Assembly: GCF_964355755.1 (NCBI RefSeq) | Contig: NC_092677.1 | Location: 23,530,101-23,594,100, forward strand | DNA length: 64,000 nt | Source of the DNA: Antedon mediterranea | Lineage: Eukaryota; Echinodermata; Crinoidea; Comatulida; Antedonidae | Direction of reading: 5' to 3' | Part shown: positions 15,201 through 27,200 of the stretch, one piece after another | How the letters are laid out: every line of letters begins with the position of its first letter | Position numbering within the stretch: the stretch's first letter is position 1 | The notes under the pieces: generated by a model | The model's database searches: none | The model's input: only the letters and a program-made list of their open reading frames with translations | Told to the model about the DNA's origin: nothing | Translations under genes and position numbers: made by a program

Positions 15201-18200
15201 TTTTTCAGAAGAAAGGGGGTTACCCCGGTAAACTGGTTCACAAAATAGGCCCTGTATGTTGATTACCACCTATCTGATAGGACAGTGATTAATTCACTAT
15301 TGGTAATCCTTGGCCACATTGCCTAAAGACATAAAATAAAAAATAAGGCAAAATCATTATATTTACCTAATTGTTCCATCCATTGAACATGAATACAAAA
15401 CATTAGGATTACATGGGCTGAATCGAACCCCTGTGATAGATTTTTCATGACCTAAAAAAAAGAACAACCATTTTATGTTATTTTATCTATTTAATAAATC
15501 AATATTGATGACCTACATAGCAAGCATCATACATTTATAATATGAATAACACATAATTCCATATTACGGTGGCATTACAATTATTAATTATTTATAATGG
15601 AATTTAAACTATAACCTGATCAATAAACATAAATAAAAAACCGTTTATGTAATATATGTTTGTTTTTTGTTTGTAAAACTAGGCTAGCGAGCAATCAATG
15701 TTTTAACCAACTATTGCCATTTTTGTTGTAAATGTCATGTTGCTTTTTTTCTGACAATAAATGAATGAATAAATAAAACAAGACAAATATTGTGCACAAA
15801 AAAAACCCATTAACTACTTCAGATTTAAAGCTAAACACAGTAGGAAAAACCACCAAACCCAAGACAAAACTGGAAAACATGGGTACATTCTGGGTTGACT
15901 ACATGCTGAATGTATTACGCATAACTTATCCGGATACTGTTTATAAAAGAAAGCACTTCCGACAATTATGACTGTCAGTTGAGATCACTATAAAATGCAT
16001 GTTTTCAATGAATATTGGGAAGATGAATTTATCAAAACTAGCACACCTATTAGAGTTGTACGATAATGAAAGCAATACCGCAGTAGCAGAGCAATACATT
16101 GTCTTGATTAATTAATCAATATTGGTTCATTATCGCTGATCGTCAAGCTTTTAATCTGAATAATATAGAATTTCCGTAGCAATCACACCTGATAATGATG
16201 GGCACACAGATTTAAAAAAGTACATATAGAGTCAAGAGAAGATGTGATGTGCAAAAAGACTAAAAATCATATTAAACGATATTTTGAAAGATAACAAGTG
16301 TAAACACAATAGTATTAAGTGTTTGCTGGCTGCCTAAAAATAATTTTAAATCAGTGAAAATATTGCAGGCACCTACAGTACAGTAATTGTCAATTGTAAA
16401 TGGGGTCTATGTTAAAGGTACCGTAGTAGCAATAGTTTTTAAAAACAAGCAAGATTACAAAACTACTGTTTAGTCAATATAAGGCAACCATTGTAAAAAA
16501 TGTTATTCATTCAAATTATTTAATGTTCTAAAATTAAAATTGCGAAACTTCGAAATTGACTACTCATCAAGTTTTAACAAAACAGTGACCGACAAAGTTA
16601 ATTTTACATCTCAAGTTTGTGAAGAGATGGATCTGGAGAGATGATCCGAGGAAACATGAAAACATGTGGTTAAGAATAGCAAAATAAAGGAGATAAATAT
16701 AGAACTTTGGAAGAGGGATATGACCTGCATATGTCCCAAAAAGAAACATTTATTCTATAATTGTCCTATCCATCTGGAGAGATGATCCGAGGAAACATGA
16801 ACACATGTGGTTGAGAATAGCAATAAAAGGAGTTAAATATAGATCGAGCTATGGATATGTCTTGCAGTGGACTGCTAAATCCCCAAGAAGAAACATTATT
16901 CTATAATTGTCCTATCCATCTGGGGAGATGATCCGAGGAAACATGTAAACACCTGGTTGTTGAGAATAGCAAAAAAAGAAGTTAAATAGAGAACTTTGGA
17001 TATGTCCTACAGTGGACTGCTAAATCCCCAAGAAACATTTTATAATTGTTCTATCATTTTGCAGTTTGTTTGAAGTTCATTTTGTTTTGTTGCAGAGAGT
17101 GAGCTCAAAAATAAGCTTTCATCTAAATATAGAACTTAAACTGTTAATAACCCATAATTCAGTTTTAATAAATGCCATGAATATGACTCTCTATATCGAA
17201 TATTAATCTCTCAATTTTATAAAAAATTGGCTTTTCTATATAAAAAAAACAAATATTAACTTAGACTTCAATATATAAATTATGCTTAATTCTGAAATAA
17301 GATTTTGTACAGATCTCCTCCTTGGATACCTACCCTATCTGTCTAATGTATTTTGTAACATTAGTGTTCACCATTACTATATTGTTTCCTACAGTATATC
17401 TCTCTTAGGAAGATATCATCAAGGGTTTTAAAACAAAATTTCTGATTTCATCGGTAGATTTTTAACCGTCACCGTGGTAGAAGTAATTAGTCATCACTTT
17501 GCGTTTTCCGGTATTTTCTGCCCCCTCAATATTGACCATTGTTTATTTTCAGGGGCCGTAGCATGATTGCAAAGTGGGCAAGTTAGTACTAGATACTGTA
17601 TAATGAGGGGATCTCTTCATGTTGACTAGTCAAGAACAGGAAATTTATCCTGGAAACAACAATGCGTTTTCTTTTGAGGTTTAATTATCAAAAAATGTTA
17701 TTATATATTAAAAATGTTCATAAAAATATAGAAGGTTCATAATTAAGAAGTATGAAAATGAAAAGGTTGACATTTGAAGCAATCTTATGGTATCATATGC
17801 AATTATCATGTCATTCATAAATGAATATATTTAGAACATTGATTGAGTAAAGCTTTGATGAAAACAAGCGTAACGAGTGCAATTATTGCCATGGAAATGG
17901 CTTCTCTAACGGAAGTAGGCACAAAAGGGCACGAATTGAAATATTTTAATAACAAAGTATGGTCTGTGTTTTGTGATGTTAATAAATTTATTAAATCTAT
18001 GTTTGATATTTTATGCTCTAAAATATGCTCATGAAATAACTAACATTTTGAAACAAATAGTTAACAAACGATTATTAAAATCCCGTTTCCCATTTCCAGC
18101 ATGTCGATGGTATCAACATGCGATTGGGGTGGGGGGGGGGGGGATTTGGACATGATCTGGGATCTGGAGATTTAATTGTTTTCATTAGATCCGGCGTGTT

Positions 18201-21200
18201 TATGACGGCGTGTTTATGATTTGATTCATTTACGTCATTTCTCAAGCCATAGGTGACAGTTCAATGCATACATTCCATCCAAACATCAATCAATCAATCA
18301 AAATTAACATTTATTTCCAAAATGGTGGCATCACCAATAAGCAAATGCTTGTGTCAGGGACGCCAAAAATAAAACAGGACATAAAGCAGTACATTTCAAC
18401 TGCAGTATAAATCATATTAATGAATAAAAGCCACTCCTGAAAATACTTTCAGATGCAGGGCTAACATTGTGGAATATATATTGATTGCCAATCAAGAGGC
18501 ATCTCTGGGCTAATAGGTCATTCCAAGAAATCTCAAAGTTAAATACAGTCCTCTGGGAACACCTACATCAAGGAGACACTTTCAATTTTCATGCAAAACA
18601 AATAAGGGAGAATATATTTTCTAACACTATCAGGGGACATCCTATTAAAATGTTCCATAGGGTTAGTGTATATGGAAAGCACATTTTTGGCAATCAAGTC
18701 ATAGCATACATCTAGAAATGTCTTTAGGAATGTCACTCTTAAATACTTACTTACATACAGGAAGGTGCCACATTAAGGGGTATATTTTTGTGGGCCTGGT
18801 AGCACAAGTGAGGAAAAAAGTGCAAAATTTTTGTTGTATATTTCTGAGGTGTGAAATGATGGGGTGAAATTAGTAGTTTACAGCTATTTTTTATCGCACA
18901 GTTTTAGCGGGGATTTTAGTTATTCTGGATGCTAAGCTCATCACTAAAGGGGTCCTACATTTGAATCATTGAAACCTACCTGCAAACAAAACAGACATAA
19001 AATACTGTATGTGTTAGTTCTCCTTCTGTGTGGTATATTTGTATCTTTTTTTGTTTTCATTATATTTGTATATAAATGAAATGTAAAACCACTCAACCAA
19101 ATTTCATATGTACGTAGTTGTAAAAATTATAACAAATACTATCGTAAGTATTGCATCGTCATCTACTATAGTATATTAGAAAAGGATGACTCTAAGTACT
19201 GAGAATACTTTAGAGACTAATAAAAGCTAAGAGGGCCGGTTTCTAATTACAAAACTCAAATGTTATTTTATTTCAAACTCATTGTGATTGACAGAGTAAA
19301 TAAACAGAAAAACAATGGAGACAATTTGTAATTATTATAACAATTATAACAATTTGTATAGTCACCATTAATTTCTGTTCATGGCACTGTGTACTACTGT
19401 AGGCAATGCTTCACCCCTAAGGGTCATGCCATATCAGTGCTGCCAATTCAGGGGCTCTCTCCCCTGTCCACAACAGTGGCTGTGTGTTAAATAGCATACT
19501 GGGGTAAACCTCCAACTCATCTTGAAAGATGTACTGTAGAATACTAGGTTCTTAATAAAATAATAGAGATATTATAGTTCACTATAATATCTCTATGATA
19601 AAATGCACACCAGCATTTTGTGTACACTGGACCTGGCAGACTGGATGGCAGTACCTACATGAGAAAAATTGCCCTATATCCAAGTATCAAGTGAGCCTTG
19701 AACATTTGCTGGTATTATAGCTATGGATAATGGTTCCACTGTCTTCTTAACCAATCGGTCACTTGTAATATAATATCAATTACAACATATAACTGCTACT
19801 TATTTTTAGTTTTATGAATCAAACTACTTTCTAAGCAACGCTAGTCCCTTTCCCCTAAACGAACCTCTCTATAGTCTAGCCTTTACTGCAGCATAACAGT
19901 TCATGAATGAATATTAAGAATCACTGGTTATAATTGCCATTATGATAAGTTGTAGACATTTCATTTTAGAAATATCATATAATTTGTGTTAATCTAAATA
20001 TATTCATCCAAACGTCTGCTCATAATTTGTTTGTAAATTGGGCTTTTGTTATTGTTTTTTAGTGTTTTCTTTTAATCTTTTAATCAATTGTTGTAAATTA
20101 TAATTAAAAACTCAGTTTTACTGTGAAGATGATTTTTGTTCAATTAATATACAATTGTGAATGAATGCAATACAGACAAACACAATCACATAGCCAGACG
20201 GGTCAAATAAACACCACTTTTTGCTGAGAAGTGCAAACTTTTAAAACTAGAAATGTGTAGCAAATGTAAATAGACTAGTCTATTTTTTTCAATTTTGTGG
20301 GAAAACAAATCTCTTTATAAACATTCTGGCTACCAACTTGAAACAAGCAAGACACAGAACCTTAAAGGGTAGCTCCAAATTGATCAAACAACTACATTGA
20401 TATTGGCAACAATAAACAATAGATAGTTTTAACCCGGGAGCTACCTTTTACAACAAAATGAATAAGGATTCTCTGATCATGTGTGAAGACAATCTTGAAG
20501 CAGATCTGCAAACAGTACTGTAGTCTGAATCATTGCAATAAATTAAGAAAATAAAATTAGATAGGCAAATTAATATGGACATTTGCAATAACTCCCATGA
20601 TGTTATTAGAGAGAAGGCACATCTGAAATGAACATAAAAATCTCAACAAGCTCGTTGGTGTGGGCTTGATGCGTGCTTTGCTCAGCATACCAATGTCCAT
20701 TAATATCAGAAATTTAGATCACTATGACTAAAAGTGACTTTCATTTACTCATGATTTGCATTGCAATTTAAAATGGCAACCGTAATTACTTAACATTTTG
20801 CAATAATAATAATATATTTTATGTGCTGCGAATATGACTAAGCATGGGAATAAATTCACTCATGGCAACAGTGACACTGCCCCAGTGTCAATACAGAATT
20901 AATCCTAGGTATAGGATGAGTCATGTTTGCCTATTGTATATTTTAAAATAAATTTTTAAAAAAGAATATCTTAAATAAAAATAAATTATCAGAATAATTG
21001 GTAAACCAAATGGGGACGGATGTTCCTATAATTCCAACATATTTTAAAATTTGACCGCTTTTATAATATCATCGCGTATATGTTGTTTGGTTCACGGTAG
21101 CCATTGGCCAAAGGCTACTGGGAAATCAATGTGGCAACAAATGTTGCCAAATGTATTTCGCTTCTGCTGGACGTTAAAGATACCTTGAATATATACGTAA

Positions 21201-24200
21201 TACATTTTGGAATCAGTCAGTGTTCCGGATTAAGCAATTGTCAATTTATGACAATTGTTTTGAATAAACAGTGGTTGCAAGGCACATGTTTGATAGTTCA
21301 AGTACCATTAATAATCATTTAAAAAAAGCATAAATAACAAGAAATTATCAGAATAAATGGTAAACCAAATGGGGACTATAATAAATTATAAATAAATATA
21401 AATTATTTTTAATAAATTATAGGGGTGTTCACTATTTAAAAATAGTGAACACCCCTATAATTTATAAAATCCACCAATTTGGTTTTTATCTCTACAAAAG
21501 TCTCTCCACACACATGAGGTAGGAAGCCATGTTTTTTTTTTTTTATTCTGTGAAAAACTCAAGTTCAAGAGATTGGGAAGATGGAATGATGAAAATACGT
21601 ATAACTATAACCTGACGATTCACACGACGAACAAATTCGCCTAGTGGAAAACAGGTTTTACGTATCAGGATTTGGAGTAATGGAAATAAAGCAGACTATT
21701 TATCATTCTGCATTCATTTATTTGTTGCATTGCTGCTAATATTCACACTGTAGTAATATATTTCAAGATCAATATAACAATGATGCAAAATTATTCCCAA
21801 TGGTTGTAACAAAATTTGTTAAACATACAAATTTGAATCAAGATTTATCAAAGGTAAATTATAACCTAATTTATTGTGGATTAAAATTTAGATTTGCATA
21901 AATAAATCATTACAAGGGTAATTGTGAAATAGTTTTATTGTAGTCGACAAAGTATGATAATTACATAAGAAACCAGAGTCCTGTGGGGACCGAGGTTTCT
22001 ATGTGTAAGATGTCTATACGAGTTTAAGTTAATATCTATCTGAACATGTTATGTACTATTAATTATACACAATACGTAAATCACAATGCAATTAGTCTGT
22101 AAGTAAGATGTCTTAATACGGTTTAAGTTAGTATCTGTTGTGAACATGTTATTTATTTATTTTTTTTTTTTATTTATTTTTTTTTAACCATATTTAATGA
22201 GGGTGATCCATCCAGCTATTGCTGATCATTAGAGCCCTCAGAGGTTCACAAGACAAACATATATAAACAAGATGCTCTACATAAACAAAGTCTTATTACA
22301 AGTCTTTGGGAGTGGAGTAATTTGGTCCTTAGAAAAAATCCTGACATGTGACGGGACTTGAACCCAGGACCCTTGGAGTGGTAGCCATGCATCATAACCA
22401 CCAAGCCACAACTCCACTCAAAAATATAATATGTATACTATTGTAATTAAACACAGACGTCAACCACATTGTGATTAGTCTGTAAAAATCAAATAACAGG
22501 TTACGCCCACAAAAATATTCTTACTACGCAATGTCCAGTAAACCATTGAACTAAGACGATCAATAATACAAAAATCATCCTAGAATCAAACCCCACAAAA
22601 TGTATAAGAAGAACAAATGATTGCCGTTGTTGTGCAGACAGGAAAATAATATTAAAACATTTTAAGAGGATTCTAACTTATCCGAGTGGTATCCTGGCAA
22701 AGTGGTGTAATTTTTGGAGATACAGTAGCAAGGAAAAGAAGAGGGCACATGATAAAGAAGAAAATAACAGTATTAAAAAAAAAAGTGGCATAACTAAAAA
22801 AAAAACCCTTGTAAAGAAAACAGATCAATGAAGATAACAATTGATTCAATTTATATCCTGACACTGACGGAGTGGTGTAATCGTACACAAATGCACAACA
22901 GAATTTAGTAATTTTTGGAGCTGGTGAAGACGGGGCATATCATGATAAAGTAAGAAAATAATAGTAATTCATATTCATATTCATTTATTATCCAGAAAAA
23001 ATAATACAAAAACAATACAAAAAGCATATATAACATAGAACAACAACAAGCAGAGAAAAAGCGCAGAACACTATCCTGGCGGATTGTCAAAAAGCAAAAA
23101 ATATCGCTATAAAAGACTCTCCTGATAGTGCTGGTGGCAAAATAACATTAACAAGGATAAACATTTAACAACCCGGTAACATAGAATTTATATAAAACAG
23201 AATAAAAATTGTTTATTTAATAATAGTAAACACAAAAAAAACACTTGTTGTAAAGATCAGTAAGGATAACAAATGATTCAATATAAATATAGAGGAATAA
23301 CATTGTCTTTGTATGATTAACATTATTTATTATTTTTTTTTTATTTATTCGACTTCTCACTAACTCAGTTAGTGAAGGATCTGCACCAACAGGTGGTAAA
23401 CACCTCTAAAACGGTCCAGTCCCAATTTGCACAGTGGCTGTGTGTGACAGTGGCTGTGTTTGTGTGGACTAGTACACCGGGGTAACCCCCTACTTGTCTC
23501 GAAAGATGTACTAGGTTCTTTAAAGTGCGCATGAGCTATGTGTACACTGGACCTACGGTTTATAGTCCTTATCCGAGAAGACCACCAGAACCATGGAGCG
23601 AGTGAGCCTCGAACCCTTGCCGATGTTATGGCTACGTAATTACGGTTCCACTGTCTTAACCGCTCGGCCACTCACTCACTCATTGCTATTCCGACTAGAT
23701 TTTGAGAAAGTTGTATATTAATCCTATGTAATGCGTTGTGTGCAATCAGTCTAATGCCATGTTTATACATGACTATACATCAAACAGAATCATGCAGACC
23801 TTCTTGAATAAAACTGTAACACTGGCAGGTCGATGACCAAAAACAAATTGATCAAAAATCTACTGGATGTAAGGAATAATTCTGACCAATTTTATTATCA
23901 TACCATATAATTGAATAATATAATATTAATAAGTATATATTAAGTACCAAAACCAAGAAAGCAAAGCTTGTAGGTATGGATCCAGTCAAAATTATTCTAC
24001 TGCAGTTACTGCATGCAGTAGTTATTATAAAGATATTGCCTGCTTAGAGGTAAAATATAAGATTTGACATCCCTGAGGGAATGATATTTTGCTTGAGGGA
24101 ATTATATTTCCCGAAGCGCCAGCTGAGGGAAATATAATTCTCAAGAGCAAAATCCTCCCTAATCTGTATTTGATAACTACTGCAGTAGAATAATGTTTGG

Positions 24201-27200
24201 CTTCTGGCAATTTCTATTTAACGTATCCTCCCTAATATTTTCATTTACAGGTGAGTGGATGAGAGAGTTGAACTCAGGATTTTAGACTCTACAGCTCACT
24301 ATGTCAGTCGGTTGGTGGGTAAACACTAACTCAAATTTGAGCAGGTGACTGCAGCCATGTTTATGGCCTTGTTCTGTATGTCATAAACACTATGCTACCC
24401 CGACTTCTTATATAGATAAGTAAAACTCCAATATTATTTTATTCAATATGGTTGCACCAATTTTTTATGTGCCATCAATGAAAAGGCAGCACATAAAAAA
24501 TTGGTTGCTATATAAAGGCTTTAATAATTTATTTTCAAAAATGTATTACAAATAATCAACAACACATAAACTGAATCAATATTGTTATTTGATGTTGAGT
24601 CTTTTAAGACATTTTATATTGTACAGTATGTAGTATTCCATTTAAAAATATCATGAATATAGATTTGAATATATTTTATATAATGTAGATAAGTTAAATT
24701 GAATGACAATCTGTCAATTGGAATGTTCTTCGGCATAAAATTATTAAGAAAGTCAATAATCTTACATTTTGTATGCATTTTTATATCAAGTTTTTATTTC
24801 AGGTAGAAAGATGGACTGTGTTGGGGTGGAAGATGGACTAAAGTGTGTTGTGGTGGAGGATGGACTCAAGTGTGTGGCGGTGGAGGATGAACTCAAGTGC
24901 GTTGGGGTGGAGGATGGACTCAAGTGCGTTGGGGTGGAGGATGGACTCAAGTGTGTGGCAGTGGAGGATAGATTCAAATGTAGGGCAGTGGAGGATGGAC
25001 TCAAGTGTGATGTGGTGGAGAATGGATTCAAGTGTGTTGTGGTGGAGAATGAACTCAAGTGTGTTGGGATTGAGGATGGACTCAAGTGTGTTGGGTTGGA
25101 GGATGGACTCAAGTGTGTTGGGTTGGAGGATGGACTCAAGTGCGTTGGGGTGGAGGATGGACTCAAGTGTGTGGCAGTGGAGGATAGATTCAAATGTAGG
25201 GCAGTGGAGGATGGACTCAAGTGTGATGTGGTGGAGAATGGATTCAAGTGTTTTGTGGTGGAGAATGGACTCAAGTGTGTTGGGATTGAGGATGGACTCA
25301 ACTGTGTGGCGGTGGAGGATGGACTCAAGTGTGTTGGGGTGGACTTTGGAATCAAGTATGTTGTGGTGGAGAATGGACTCAAGTGTGATGTAGTGAAGGA
25401 TAGACTCAAGTGTGTAGTGGTGGAGGATGGACTCAAGTGTGTAGTGGTGGAGGATGGACTCAAGTGTAATGTGGTGGAGGATGGACTCAAGTGTAATGTG
25501 GAGGAGGATGGACTCAAGTGTAATGTGGAGAGGATGGACTCAAGTGTAATGTGGAGAGGATGGACTCAAGTGTATTGTGGAGAGGATGGACTCAAGTGTA
25601 ATGTGGAGAGGATGAACTCAAGTGTATTGTGGTGAGGATGGACTCAAGTGTAATGTGGAGGAGGATGGACTCAAGTGTATTGTGGTGAGGATGGACTCAA
25701 GTGTATTGTGGTGGAGGATGGACTCAAGTGTAATGTGGAGGAGGATGGACTCAAGTGTATTGTGGTGGAGCATGGACTCAAGTGTAATGTGGTGGAGCAT
25801 GGACTCAAGTGTAATGTGGAGGAGGATGGACTCAAGTGTAATGTGGAGAGGATGGACTCAAGTGTAATGTGGAGAGGATGGACTCAAGTGTAATGTGGAG
25901 AGGATGGACTCAAGTGTAATGTGGAGAGGATGGACTCAAGTGTAATGTGGAGAGGATGGACTCAAGTGTAATGTGGAGAGGATGGACTCAAGTGTAATGT
26001 GGAGAGGATGGACGCAAGTGTAATGTGGAGAGGATGGACTCAAGTGTATTGTGGTGAGGATGGACTCAAGTGTAATGTGGAGAGGATGGACTCAAGTGTA
26101 ATGTGGAGAGGATGGACTCAAGTGTATTGTGGTGGAGGATGGACTCAAGTGTAATATGGAGGAGGATGGACTCAAGTGTATTGTGGTGGAGGATGGACTC
26201 AAGTGTAATGTGGAGAGGATGGACTCAAGTGTAATGTGGAGAGGATGGACTCAAGTGTAATGTGGAGAGGATGGACTCAAGTGTAATGTGGAGAGGATGG
26301 ACTCAAGTGTAATGTGGAGAGGATGGACTCAAGTGTATTGTGGTGAGGATGGACTCAAGTGTAATGTGGAGGAGGATGGACTCAAGTGTAATGTGGAGAG
26401 GATGGACTCAAGTGTATTGTGGTGGAGGATGGACTCAAGTGTAATGTGGAGGATGGACTCAAGTGTAATGTGGAGAGGATGGACTCAAGTGTAATGTGGA
26501 GAGGATGGACTCAAGTGTAATGTGGAGAGGATGGACTCAAGTGTATTGTGGTGGAGGATGGACTCAAGTGTAATGTGGAGAGGATGGACTCAAGTGTAAT
26601 GTGGAGAGGATGGACTCAAGTGTAATGTGGAGAGGATGGACTCAAGTGTAATGTGGAAAGGATGGACTCAAGTGTAATGTGGAGAGGATGGACTCAAGTG
26701 TATTGTGGTGAGGATGGACTCAAGTGTAATGTGGAGAGGATGGACTCAAGTGTAATGGAATGAAGAAAGAGACTCAAGTGTATGAGGGATAACACTAATG
26801 CCCATCTCTTCAACATTGTTGGTGCTTATGTAAAAATAAAAAAGTATGTTATGTATACCTGTATACTTAGCATAGGATGAGAAGGTATCTCTTGTGAAAA
26901 GGTTCAATGACATGTCTGATCCAACAATAGCAACCAGCGGCTCACCTCTTGAATACCCTCTATTAAAACAAAATTATTTTAATTAATTATTTCATTTATT
27001 ATCAAACACAATACATTGTAATGCATAGAATACACAACTTTCAAACAAAACTACAATAAATAATGTTTACTATTTGCAGTAAAATATATAGTTATAAATA
27101 GTGAATCTTTAAAAATTTTTAAAAATTTCTATCTTTTTTTCTTCTATAAACAAAGTTAATTATTTATTATAGAAGTATAGTAGTATGTTATTTGTATAGT

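Noticed and set aside
23369-23671. 100-codon minus open frame
   Set aside because: Lies entirely within a tRNA-derived SINE.
24769-26494. 288-, 243- and 182-codon frames of VEDGLKC-type repeats
   Set aside because: Minisatellite artefacts in several frames on both strands, antisense or intronic to the WDR89-like gene.
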